Below are positions 51,241-59,590 of a DNA stretch of 64,000 nucleotides, one piece after another (position 1 is the first letter of the stretch; every line of letters starts with the position of its first letter). The notes beneath the pieces are model-generated. The model was not told the origin of the DNA, ran no database searches, and saw nothing but the letters and a program-made list of their open reading frames with translations. The stretch covers positions 124,001-188,000 of the forward strand of contig CAVORH010000020.1 of NCBI GenBank assembly GCA_963698565.1. Reading direction: 5' to 3'. This DNA is from Sva-07 sp963698565 (GTDB taxonomy: Bacteria; Actinomycetota; Acidimicrobiia; Acidimicrobiales; Ilumatobacteraceae). The position numbers were made by a program, and so were the translations under genes.

Positions 51241-52017
51241 ATGGCCGCGACGTACCTGTCCAAGATCCTCGCCCGCCATCGGGAGATCGCCGCCGCCGAC
51301 CGTCGCCCATTCGAGCGCATGCTCGACGAGGCGCGGTCGACGGCACCGACTCGCGGGTTCCGCTCGGCGCTCGCCGCACGTGAGCAGCTCGGGGTGATCG
51401 CCGAGATCAAACGTCGCTCGCCGTCGAAGGGCGACCTGAATGCGAGCCTCGACCCTGCCGCGATGGCCGCGACCTACGAGCGCGGGGGAGCGACCTGCAT
51501 GTCGGTGCTCACCGATGTCGAGTTCTTCGGCGGCTCGGCCGATGACCTGCAGGCGGCGCGCTCGGCCTGCTCGCTACCGGTGATCCGGAAGGACTTCACG
51601 ATCAGCGAACGCGACGTACTCGATGCGCGCATCATGGGCGCCGACTGCGTCCTGCTGATCGCGGCCGCGCTCGACCGCGCGGAGCTGGCCTCGTTGCACG
51701 CACTGGCGATCGATGTCGGCCTCGACGCGCTGGTCGAGATCCACGACGAGGCCGAACTCGAGCATGCGCTCGCTGCGGAAGCGACGCTGATCGGTGTCAA
51801 CCAGCGTGATCTGGTCACCTTCCAGGTCGATCACGAGCGTGCGATTCGGATGGGGGCAGCGATCCCCGACCACGCCGTCAAGGTGGCCGAGTCGGGCGTG
51901 CGCGGGCGACACGACGCACGGTCGTTGCGTGAGGCCGGCTACGACGCGGTGCTCGTGGGGGAGTCGATCGTCACCAGCGACGATCCGGCGGTGGCGATTG
52001 CCGACCTGATCGTCTGA
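51241..52017 (+). CDS. trpC: Indole-3-glycerol phosphate synthase
   Basis: Closes the indole ring in tryptophan synthesis; 258 residues, a TIM barrel. Motifs: VIAEIKRRSPSKGDLNASL (catalytic Lys), YERGGATCMSVLTDVEFFGGS, PVIRKDFTISERDVLDARIMGAD (Lys), GLDALVEIHDEAELEHAL, LIGVNQRDLVTFQVD, KVAESGVRGRHDA and DAVLVGESIVTS. The canonical length and all motifs are present. It is separated from trpFBA by the minus-strand PPK2 gene. A hairpin follows at 52071. Confidence 0.95.
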   Translation: MAATYLSKILARHREIAAADRRPFERMLDEARSTAPTRGFRSALAAREQLGVIAEIKRRSPSKGDLNASLDPAAMAATYERGGATCMSVLTDVEFFGGSADDLQAARSACSLPVIRKDFTISERDVLDARIMGADCVLLIAAALDRAELASLHALAIDVGLDALVEIHDEAELEHALAAEATLIGVNQRDLVTFQVDHERAIRMGAAIPDHAVKVAESGVRGRHDARSLREAGYDAVLVGESIVTSDDPAVAIADLIV

Positions 52018-52070
52018 TCGTTCCGGTGCACGGGGTCGCGGGGTCGACGCGACGGTTTCGATGACGGGAT

Positions 52071-52090
52071 GGGCACCGCCACCGGTGCCC
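52071..52090 (+). terminator. Hairpin after trpC
   Basis: GGGCACCG (52071-52078) and CGGTGCCC (52083-52090) form a perfect 8-bp stem with a CCAC loop, 54 bp after the trpC stop. No T tract follows. The remaining 240-bp gap up to the PPK2 gene shows no gene I can support. Confidence 0.45.
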
Positions 52091-52257
52091 CGCGGCGGAG
52101 CGGCGCGCCCCGATGCGCCGGGCAGCGGAGTTCGATTCCAGCATCCCCCGCAATGCGTCGTCGCCCGACGTGGTTGCAGCGAGCGGGACAACCGTCATCG
52201 CTCCCTGACCACGCCTACCGCTCCACTCGAGGCCCACCCGGCGAAGCCGAGTGCAGC

Positions 52258-53019
52258 TCAACTCGATGGTGTGTTGAGCATCTCCCAACGGGTCATGCCG
52301 TCCTCGATGCGTTGGTTGAGTGTTTCGAGAATGGTGACACGGGCCCACTTCTTGTTCTCGCCCGACACGATGTCCCACGGCGCCGTCTGGTGATCGGTGC
52401 GTTCGAACATGTCCTCGGCGGCCTCGATGTACTGATCCCACTTCTCGCGGTTGCGCCAGTCCTCGTCGTTGAGCTTCCACTTGCGCAGCGGGTCGTCGCG
52501 TCGGCTCTCGAAGCGACGGGCCTGCTCGTCGGAGCTGATGTGGAGATAGAACTTCACGAGGATCACGCCCTCGAGCACGAGGCTGCGCTCGAACTCGACG
52601 ATCTCGTTGTACGCGCGGGTCCACTGTTCGATCGTGGCGAACTTCTCGACCCGCTCGACGAGCAGGCGGCCGTACCAGCTGCGGTCGAACACGCACATCC
52701 CGCCGAGCCCGGGGATCTTCGTCCAGAATCGCCACAGGAAGTGGTGGCGCTTCTCGCGCTCGTCCGGCTTGGCGTAGGCGTAGACGCTGAAGTGGCGAGG
52801 GTCGAGTCGCTCGACGATGCGCCGCGTTGCTCCTCCCTTGCCGCCGGCGTCCGCGCCCTCCATGACCACGAGGAGCCCTGGACCGATCCCGCCGTCGCCG
52901 ATCTGGCCTCCGAGGGTGAGGCGGAGTTCGACGAAGCGTTCCTGTGCCGCTGCCAGTCGCTTCTCGTACTCGTCGTTGCCCAGCTTCGCTGTCAGGTCGA
53001 TGTCGTCGAGTCGTCCCAT
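52258..53019 (-). CDS. Polyphosphate kinase 2 family protein
   Basis: A PPK2-type phosphotransferase of 253 residues that moves phosphate between polyphosphate and nucleotides. Walker A is VMEGADAGGKGGATRRI (near 54), the lid follows (PDEREKRHHFLWRFWTKIPG), and the Walker B-like strand is MCVFDRSWYGRLLVERVE. Further motifs are LVLEGVILVKFYLHIS, SRRDDPLRKWKLNDEDW and APWDIVSGENKKWARV. The single-domain length fits class I or III. It sits, in opposite direction, between trpC and trpF. Confidence 0.92.
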   Translation of the reverse strand: MGRLDDIDLTAKLGNDEYEKRLAAAQERFVELRLTLGGQIGDGGIGPGLLVVMEGADAGGKGGATRRIVERLDPRHFSVYAYAKPDEREKRHHFLWRFWTKIPGLGGMCVFDRSWYGRLLVERVEKFATIEQWTRAYNEIVEFERSLVLEGVILVKFYLHISSDEQARRFESRRDDPLRKWKLNDEDWRNREKWDQYIEAAEDMFERTDHQTAPWDIVSGENKKWARVTILETLNQRIEDGMTRWEMLNTPSS

Positions 53020-53098
53020 GCACTGCCGACGTTAGGTCAGCGGTCGCCGTGGCAATGAATCTCTCGCCCGGGCCCGCCCGCCGGTACGGTGGCGCTCG

Positions 53099-53752
53099 AT
53101 GTTCGTGAAGATCTGTGGGATCACCAACGAGGACGACGCGCTGCTCGCCGTGGCCATGGGCGCGGACGCCGTGGGGTTCATCTTCGCCCCGTCGACGCGC
53201 CAGATCGCGGCCCAGGTCGCCTACGACATCACCCGTCGCCTCCCGGCCGAGATCCTCACGGTCGGGGTGTTCCGCAACGAGCACCCCAAGCTGGTGATCG
53301 ACACGGCCCATCGTGCGGGCGTCAAGGCGGTGCAGCTCAGCGGTCGTGAAACCGCGGAGCAGACCCGTGAGATCGCGCAGCACTTCCGATGGGTGATCAA
53401 GGCCTTCGGCGCCGGCGACGAGAACCTGCCCCGGGCCGATCAGTACGGCACCGACATGATCATGATCGACTCCCCCGAACCGGGTTCCGGCAAGGTGTTC
53501 GACTGGTCGCTCGCCGGAGACGCCCCCGACTCGGTGAAGCTGATCCTCGCCGGCGGCCTGACGCCGGAGAACGTCGGAGCGGCGATCACCGAGGTGCAGC
53601 CATGGGGCGTCGACGTCGCCACCGGGGTCGAGCGCGCCCCGGGGAAGAAGGACGCCCTCGCCGTCAAACGATTCATCGAGAACGCCCGTGCCCACGCCGC
53701 CGAGCCGTACATCGGCGACGACGACCTCCCCTACGACTGGGACTTCGAATGA
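53099..53752 (+). CDS. trpF: Phosphoribosylanthranilate isomerase
   Basis: The third step of tryptophan synthesis from anthranilate; 217 residues. The N-terminus MFVKICGITNEDDAL carries the catalytic Cys, followed by AVGFIFAPSTRQI, VGVFRNEHPKLV, VKAVQLSGRE, MIMIDSPEPGSGKVFDWSL (catalytic Asp), LILAGGLTPENV and GVDVATGVERAPGKKD. The tail ends in an acidic extension. Its stop overlaps the trpB ATG (ATGA), so trpF-trpB-trpA are coupled. Confidence 0.95.
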   Translation: MFVKICGITNEDDALLAVAMGADAVGFIFAPSTRQIAAQVAYDITRRLPAEILTVGVFRNEHPKLVIDTAHRAGVKAVQLSGRETAEQTREIAQHFRWVIKAFGAGDENLPRADQYGTDMIMIDSPEPGSGKVFDWSLAGDAPDSVKLILAGGLTPENVGAAITEVQPWGVDVATGVERAPGKKDALAVKRFIENARAHAAEPYIGDDDLPYDWDFE

Positions 53753-54942
53753 CCACACTCGACCAACCACCCACGCTGTCGGCACCGCCCGACGCCACCG
53801 GCCGCTTCGGCGAGTTCGGTGGACGATTCGTGCCCGAGACCCTGGTACCGGCGTGCCAGGAGCTCGAAGCGGCGTTCGACGACGCCTGGGCCGACCCCGA
53901 GTTCCGCGCCGAGCTCACCCGGGTGCACACCCAGTACTCGGGGCGCCCGTCGATCATCACCGAGTGCCACAACCTCGGCGAGCAGCTCGGCATCCGGCTG
54001 ATCCTCAAGCGTGAGGACCTCAACCACACCGGTTCGCACAAGATCAACAACGTGATCGGCCAGGCGCTGCTCGCCAAGCGGATGGGCAAGAAGCGCATCG
54101 TCGCCGACACCGGCGCCGGCCAGCACGGCGTGGCGTCCGCAACCGCAGCCGCCCTGATGGGGCTCGAGTGCACCGTGTACATGGGCGCCGTCGACGTGGC
54201 CCGCCAGGAACTCAACGTGTTCCGCATGAAGTTGTTGGGCGCTGAGGTCCACTCGGTCGAGAGCGGCAGCCGCACGTTGAAAGACGCGGTCAACGAGGCG
54301 ATGCGCCACTGGGTGGCAAACGTCACCGACACCTACTTCTGCCTCGGCTCGGTCGTCGGGCCACACCCGTATCCGTACATGGTGCGCCAGTTCCAGTCGG
54401 TGATCGGCGACGAAGCCCACCGCCAGATCGAGGAGATGACCGGGGCGATGCCCGATGTCGTCGTCGCCTGCGTCGGTGGCGGCTCGAACGCGATGGGGAT
54501 CTTCAGCGGGTTCGTCGACGAGCCCGGCACGCGCCTGGTCGGCGTCGAGCCGGCGGGGGGCGCGGCGATCGGCCGTGGCACCCCCGGAGTCGTCCACGGG
54601 ATGCGCAGCAACCTGATGCAGGACGAGGTGGGCCAGGTCGAGGAGGCGCTGTCGATCTCCGCCGGGCTCGACTACCCCGGCGTGGGGCCCGAGCACTCGT
54701 ATCTCGCCTCGATCGGCCGGGCCGAGTACCCGTCGGTCACCGACGACGAGGTGGTCGAGGGCTTCCAGCTGCTGTCGAGGACCGAGGGCATCATCCCGGC
54801 GCTCGAATGCGCGCACGCCGTCGCCTGGATCTCGCGCGAGGCGCCGAATCTGCAGGGCCAGACGGTGCTGATGAACCTGTCGGGGCGTGGCGACAAGGAC
54901 GTCGCTCAGATGATGGACATCCTCGCGGACCGCATCGGATGA
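53749..54942 (+). CDS. trpB: Tryptophan synthase beta chain
   Basis: A PLP enzyme of 397 residues that joins indole and serine. Motifs: FGEFGGRFVPETLVPA, LKREDLNHTGSHKINN with the PLP Lys (near 98), VADTGAGQHGVASATAAALMG with the catalytic Glu region just before, VGPHPYPYMVRQFQ, ACVGGGSNAMGIF, GLDYPGVGPEHSYL and NLSGRGDKD. ATG 53749 overlaps the trpF stop, and its stop overlaps the trpA ATG. Confidence 0.97.
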   Translation: MTTLDQPPTLSAPPDATGRFGEFGGRFVPETLVPACQELEAAFDDAWADPEFRAELTRVHTQYSGRPSIITECHNLGEQLGIRLILKREDLNHTGSHKINNVIGQALLAKRMGKKRIVADTGAGQHGVASATAAALMGLECTVYMGAVDVARQELNVFRMKLLGAEVHSVESGSRTLKDAVNEAMRHWVANVTDTYFCLGSVVGPHPYPYMVRQFQSVIGDEAHRQIEEMTGAMPDVVVACVGGGSNAMGIFSGFVDEPGTRLVGVEPAGGAAIGRGTPGVVHGMRSNLMQDEVGQVEEALSISAGLDYPGVGPEHSYLASIGRAEYPSVTDDEVVEGFQLLSRTEGIIPALECAHAVAWISREAPNLQGQTVLMNLSGRGDKDVAQMMDILADRIG

Positions 54943-55727
54943 GCGTCGACACCGTGTACGGCCGCCTCGAGACCGAGTTCCGCGCCAAGCGTGACGCGGG
55001 CCGCAAGCTGCTCGTGCCCTACGTGACCGGCGGCTACCCGGGTTGGCAGGATGCAATCCGGGCCTGTGCTGCCAACGGCGCCGACGCGGTCGAGATCGGC
55101 ATCCCGTTCTCCGATCCGGTGATGGACGGCCCGGTGATCCAGCAGGCCTCGCAGGCCGCGCTCGAGAGTGGCGTGACGCCGACCTCGATCCTCGACGAGG
55201 TGCCGTCGCTCGACGTCGACATTCCGCTTGCCGTGATGACGTACTACAACCTGGTGCACCATCCGGGCCCGACGCGGTTCGCCTCCCAGTTGAAGCGGGC
55301 GGGCATCAGCGCCGCCATTCTTCCCGACCTCCCGCTGGAGGAGTCCGGCCCGTGGTGCGAGGCGGCCGACGCGGAGGGCATCGAGACGATCATGCTGGCC
55401 GCTCCGACGGCGCCCGACGAGCGTCTGCCCCGGGTGGTGGCGCGCTGCCGCGGGTTCGTGTACTCGGTGGGACTGCTCGGCGTGACCGGCGAACGCGAAT
55501 CGCTCGCCGAGACGGCGACGGCACTCGCCGCACGGTTGAAGCAGATCACCGACACCCCGGTACTCGTCGGCGTCGGCGTGTCGAACGCCGAGCAGGCGTA
55601 CCAGGCCACGCGGGTGGCCGACGGTGTGATCCAGGGAGCGAGCGTCGTGCGTCGTCTGATGGACAGCGGCCCCGACGCGGTCGGCGACTACGTCGCTGAG
55701 GTCCGCGCCGCCATCGACGCTGCCTGA
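54939..55727 (+). CDS. trpA: Tryptophan synthase alpha chain
   Basis: Splits indole-3-glycerol phosphate to indole, which is channelled to TrpB; 262 residues. Motifs: LLVPYVTGGYPGWQDAIR, ADAVEIGIPFSDPVMDGPVIQ with catalytic Glu and Asp, VMTYYNLVHHPG, AAILPDLPLEESG, TIMLAAPTAPDERLP, VYSVGLLGVTGERE and VLVGVGVSNAEQA. The last gene of trpFBA, it converges with a nitroreductase 10 bp away. Confidence 0.96.
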   Translation: MSVDTVYGRLETEFRAKRDAGRKLLVPYVTGGYPGWQDAIRACAANGADAVEIGIPFSDPVMDGPVIQQASQAALESGVTPTSILDEVPSLDVDIPLAVMTYYNLVHHPGPTRFASQLKRAGISAAILPDLPLEESGPWCEAADAEGIETIMLAAPTAPDERLPRVVARCRGFVYSVGLLGVTGERESLAETATALAARLKQITDTPVLVGVGVSNAEQAYQATRVADGVIQGASVVRRLMDSGPDAVGDYVAEVRAAIDAA

Positions 55728-55737
55728 GCGGCCAGGT

Positions 55738-56391
55738 TCAGCCGAACGCCGGCCCGTCGAAGCGGTTCCGGGTGGCGAACGACTCGACCGGGTTGCGCTT
55801 CAGCCTGGTCGGCTGATGCACCGGGTGGCCGAGGAAGATCGTCGTCACGAGCGCGTGGTGCTCGGGAAGGCCGAGCGCCGGCGCAGCGGCCGGCTCGGCA
55901 CGGCTGAGGAACGTCGTCATCACGCCGCCGAGGCCGTGGGCGCGTGCCGACAGCATCAGGTTCCAGCAGAACGGATAGATCGATGCGCCGCCGGTGACCG
56001 GTGGTCGGTCGAGTTCGGCGTCCATCATCGCCACGTTCGAGAGATCGGCGGCGACGGCGAGCACCACCGGGATCGTGTCGATGTGCTCCAGGAGCGCGTT
56101 CGCCTTGTTGGGGCTGATGTCGGTCGGCTTCACGTAGTCGACGACGTTGAACGGGGTGCCGCCCACCATCGCGGTCTCCAGGTACTCGTCCCACACCGGT
56201 TGCATCAGCGTTGCCAGTTCACGCCGAAGTGTCCGGTCGCCGACCACGGCGACCCGCCACGGCTGACGGTTGCCGCCCGACGGCGCGAACCGCGCATCGT
56301 CGAGGATGCTCGCGACCGTGGCGTCGTCGACCGGTTCGTCGGTGAAGTCCCTGACCGTGCCGTTGGTGCGGATCGCGTCGCGGATGTCCAT
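55738..56391 (-). CDS. Nitroreductase family FMN oxidoreductase
   Basis: A 217-residue nitroreductase-fold protein. It starts MDIRDAIRTNGTVRDFTDEPVDD; the FMN phosphate site is usually RRSxRxF, here RTNGTVRDF. Then come LDDARFAPSGGNRQPWRVAVV (FMN binding), SIYPFCWNLMLSARAHGLGGVMTTFL, and LGLPEHHALVTTIFLGHPVHQPTRLKRNP. The substrate is unknown. Two copies of the GTTACGCC palindrome lie just upstream of its start. Confidence 0.88.
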   Translation of the reverse strand: MDIRDAIRTNGTVRDFTDEPVDDATVASILDDARFAPSGGNRQPWRVAVVGDRTLRRELATLMQPVWDEYLETAMVGGTPFNVVDYVKPTDISPNKANALLEHIDTIPVVLAVAADLSNVAMMDAELDRPPVTGGASIYPFCWNLMLSARAHGLGGVMTTFLSRAEPAAAPALGLPEHHALVTTIFLGHPVHQPTRLKRNPVESFATRNRFDGPAFG

Positions 56392-56406
56392 GCGAGGACG
56401 GTAGCC

Positions 56407-56437
56407 GTTACGCCAGGGGTCAGACCCCCGGCGTAAC
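56407..56437. repeat. GTTACGCC palindrome, copy 2
   Basis: A 31-bp palindrome with arms GTTACGCCAGGGGTC and ACCCCCGGCGTAAC, in the same orientation as copy 1. It lies 16 bp upstream of the nitroreductase start and 29 bp from copy 3, which is inverted relative to it. Confidence 0.95.
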
Positions 56438-56466
56438 GGGCAGGCGGGAAGCGAACGGAATGCAGC

Positions 56467-56497
56467 GTTACGCCGGGGGTCTGACCCCTGGCGTAAC
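56467..56497. repeat. GTTACGCC palindrome, copy 3
   Basis: A 31-bp palindrome with arms GTTACGCCGGGGGTC and ACCCCTGGCGTAAC: the exact reverse complement of copy 2 and identical to copy 4. It ends 3 bp before the aconitase stop codon, so it probably terminates aconitase transcription. Confidence 0.95.
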
Positions 56498-56499
56498 GG

Positions 56500-58771
56500 T
56501 CAGTTGGCGGCGGCGACCTTCTGGCGCACGATGTTGAGCGCAGAGCCCGCCTTGAACCACTCGACCTGCTCGGGGCTGAAGGTGTGCACCGCCTCGAAGT
56601 CGATCGTGGTGCCGTCGGGCTTCACGATCTGACACTGCACGTTCTGGCCGGGGACCGGTGGGAGGCCGAGCACGTTGATGCGGTCGTCCTCCCGATCAGG
56701 TCGTAGGTGTCGGGGTCGGCGAAGGTCAGCGGGAGCAGGCCCTGCTTCTTGGCGTTGGTCTCGTGGATGCGGGCGAACGAGCGGGCCAGGATCACGAGGC
56801 CGCCGCGGAATCGAGGCTCCATCGCGGCGTGCTCGCGCGACGATCCCTCGCCGTAGTTGCGGTCACCGATCGCCACCCAGTTGATGCCGGCCTCGTGGTA
56901 GCGCATGGCGATCTCGGGGTAGGGACGCGTCTCGCCGTCGGTGATGTCCTTGCCCATGCCGGCCTCGCCGGTGAAGGCGTTGATCGCGCCGGCGAACAGG
57001 TTGCCCGAGATGTTCTCCAGGTGCCCCCGGTACTTCAGCCACGGCCCGGCGGCCGAGATGTGGTCGGTGGTGCACTTGCCCTGCGCCTTCATCAGCACGG
57101 GCAGGCCCGTGGTAGTCGTTGCCGTCCCAGGCGAGGAACGGGGCGAGCAGCTGCAGCCGATCGCTGGTGTGGCGACACGACGACCTCGACGTCGGAGCCG
57201 TCGGCCGGGGGAGCGGTGTAGGTGTCGACACCCGGGTCGTAGCCGGCGTCGGGCAGCACCTCGCCGACCGGCTCGACCAGCGTGATCTCGGTGCCGTCGG
57301 GCGCCGTGATCGTGTCGACGGTCGGGTCGAAGTCGAGACGCCCGGCCAGCGCGATCGCCAACACCGTGTCGGGCGACGTGACGAAGCTGAGCGTCTTCGC
57401 CGAGCCGTCGTTGCGCTTGGGGAAGTTGCGGTTGAAGGAGTTGACGATCGTGTTCGGCTGCCCGGTGATCGACTCGGGACGCGACCACTGGCCGATGCAC
57501 GGGCCGCAGGCATTGGCGAGCACCGTGGCACCGATCGCCTCGAGGTCGGCGAGCAGACCGTCGCGTTCGATCGTGGCCCGAACCTGTTCGGAGCCCGGCG
57601 TGATCAGCAGTTCGCACTTGGCGGTCAGGCCCGGCGGCTGCTGCCTGGCGGGCGATCGAGGCGACACGGGTGATGTCCTCGTACGACGAGTTCGTGCACG
57701 ACCCGATCAGGCAGGCGGACGGCTCCAGGGGCCAGTCGTTCTCGCGGGCGGCAGCGCCGACACCGGCGGCGCCGACCTTGTGGGCGCGGTCGGGGGAGTG
57801 CGGGCCGTTGATCAGTGGCTTGAGCTCGTTCAGGTCGATCTCGATCAGCTGGTCGTAGAGGGCGCCGTCGTCGGCGCGCAGGTCGTCGGCCACCTTGTCG
57901 GCGGCGTCGGCGATCGCCTCACGGCCGGTCGCCTTCAGGTAGGCGGCCATGTTGGCGTCGTAGGCGAAGTGCGACGTGGTGGCACCGATCTCGGCGCCCA
58001 TGTTGCAGATCGTGGCCTTGCCGGTTGCCGAGATCGAGTCGGCGCCGGGCCCGAAGTACTCGACGATCGCACCGGTGCCGCCCTCGACGGTGAGGATGCG
58101 GGCCACTTCGAGGATCACGTCCTTCGGGCTCGACCAGCCGCTGAGCGTGCCGGTGAGCTTGACGCCGATCACCTTCGGCCAGCGGACGTTGAACGGGAAG
58201 CCGGTCATCACGTCGACGGCATCGGCGCCGCCGACACCGATGGCGATCATGCCGAGGCCACCGGCGTTGGGGGTGTGGCTGTCGGTGCCGATCATCATGC
58301 CGCCGGGGAACGCGTAGTTCTCCAGCACGACCTGGTGGATGATGCCCGAACCGGGGCCCCAGAAGCCGATGCCGTACTTGGCCGACACCGAGCGCAGGAA
58401 GTCGTAGACCTCCTTGTTGGTGTCGATCGGCCACGCCGAGGTCGATCGCTGGCGCCGACCTTCGCCTGGATCAGGTGGTCGCAGTGCACGGTCGACGGCA
58501 CTGCGGCCTCCGACAGGCCGGCGGTCATGAACTGCAGCAGCGCCATCTGTGCGGTGGCGTCCTGCATGGCCACCCGGTCGGGGTGGAAGTCGTTGTAGGT
58601 GACGCCGCGCTCGATCGCCTCGTCGGGGTCGGCGAGATGGTTGATCAGGATCTTCTCGGTGAGCGTCAGCGGGCGCCCCAGGCGCTCACGACCGGCGGCG
58701 ACACGCTCGGGGAGGCTCGCATAGACGCTCTCGACGAGTTCGATGGGGGTGGTGGCGCCGTTCTGAGTCAT
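56500..58771 (-). pseudogene. Aconitate hydratase, five frameshifts
   Basis: Aconitase (citrate to isocitrate) of the mitochondrial-like type, about 757 codons. All family parts are present in order: LTEKILINHLADPDE, STVHCDHLIQAKVGAS, EVYDFLRSVSAKYGIGFW, GTDSHTPNAGGLGMIAIGVGG, CLIGSCTNSSYEDI and NACGPCIGQW (Fe-S cysteines), NRNFPKRNDGS, TTDHISAAGPWLKYRGHL, GDRNYGEGSSREHAA and RSFARIHETNAKKQGLLPL. The frame breaks near 58445 (base missing), 57628, 57169 and 57105 (base extra), and 56691 (base missing). No internal stops or gaps occur otherwise. ATG 58771 lies 8 bp from a good -10 box. Sequencing error is the simplest reading. Confidence 0.88.
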
Positions 58772-58838
58772 GTAGACAACTATAATACAAGTTGACGCCA
58801 ATTCAAGTTGACGCTCGTGCAACCCGTCGGGAGGGTAC
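58772..58838. promoter_or_regulatory. Divergent promoter/operator between aconitase and GntR regulator
   Basis: An AT-rich island in a GC-rich window. On the minus strand, TTGAAT (58806-58801) and TATAGT (58784-58779) with 16-bp spacing place the start site about at the aconitase ATG, so a leaderless transcript is likely. On the plus strand a perfect TATAAT (58781-58786) overlaps that box. CAAGTTGACG occurs twice (58788-58797 and 58804-58813, 16-bp period), and CAACT/AGTTG (58777-58781/58790-58794) is an inverted repeat over the -10 boxes. The neighbouring GntR protein is the likely binder. Confidence 0.6.
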
Positions 58839-59564
58839 GTGAGACACATCCGCTACCAGGAGATCGCCGACGATCTACGGGCGCGGGTGCTCGCTGCGCC
58901 CGCAGGGTCGGTGCTGCCGTCGGAGGCCGAGATGTCCGAGGAGTTCCGTGCATCGCGCGTCACGATCCGTCGGGCGTTGGAGCTGCTCCGGGAAGAGGGC
59001 CTCGTCGCAGCCCGGCAGGGGTTCGGCTGGTTCGTCGCTGCCGATCCCGTCCCGCAATCGCTCGAATCGCTGGCGACGATCGAATCGCACGTCGAGGGTG
59101 TGGGCAAGCTGTCCCAGCGCAAGATCGAGGAGTTCGCCTACGAGGCATCTCCCGAGCGCGTCCAGCGCATCCTCGGTGTCGATCAGGTCCTGCGCGTCAA
59201 GCGCGTCAACCTCGCCGACGGCGAGCCGTTCGCCGTGGTCACCGTGTGGTGCCCGGCGGAGCTCGGTGCCCACCTCTCGCGCAAGGACGTCGAGCGCCGA
59301 CCGTTCTACGAAGTCCTCGACGTCGACCTGCACGGCGCCACGCAGACGATCGCCGCCGATCTCGTCGACGTCGACGACGCCATACTGCTGGGCGTGCCCA
59401 GCGGATCACCGGTGCTTCGCTGCCAGCGCGTCACCACCGACCGCAGTGGTTCGCCCGTGCTCGTCAGCGAGCACATCTTCCCCGCCCACCGCACCGAGTT
59501 CGTCGTCGATCTTCCCCAGGCCGAACCGTCGATGACCCCGAGCGGCCTGCGCATCGTCGACTGA
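58839..59564 (+). CDS. GntR family transcriptional regulator (HutC/UTRA type)
   Basis: A 241-residue repressor-type regulator. The winged helix is YQEIADDLRARVLAAPAGSVLPSEAEMSEEF, then SRVTIRRALELLREEGLVAARQG (about 6-66). A UTRA ligand domain follows (about 90-232) with RVKRVNLADGEPFAVVTVW, YEVLDVDLHGATQTI and LGVPSGSPVLRCQRVTTD. It is divergent from aconitase and directly upstream of the FMN dehydrogenase gene, so it may control one or both. The GTG start has GGGAGGG 4 bp upstream. Its frame is intact although both neighbours are frameshifted. Confidence 0.9.
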   Translation: MRHIRYQEIADDLRARVLAAPAGSVLPSEAEMSEEFRASRVTIRRALELLREEGLVAARQGFGWFVAADPVPQSLESLATIESHVEGVGKLSQRKIEEFAYEASPERVQRILGVDQVLRVKRVNLADGEPFAVVTVWCPAELGAHLSRKDVERRPFYEVLDVDLHGATQTIAADLVDVDDAILLGVPSGSPVLRCQRVTTDRSGSPVLVSEHIFPAHRTEFVVDLPQAEPSMTPSGLRIVD

Positions 59565-59590
59565 CGCGTTCGCTGCGTACGCTGACGCCG

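Noticed and set aside
52100..52170. tRNA-like T-arm (GAGTTCGATTCC) after trpC
   Set aside because: The stem arms do not pair well, no acceptor or anticodon stem can be built on either strand, and no tmRNA tag frame is visible.
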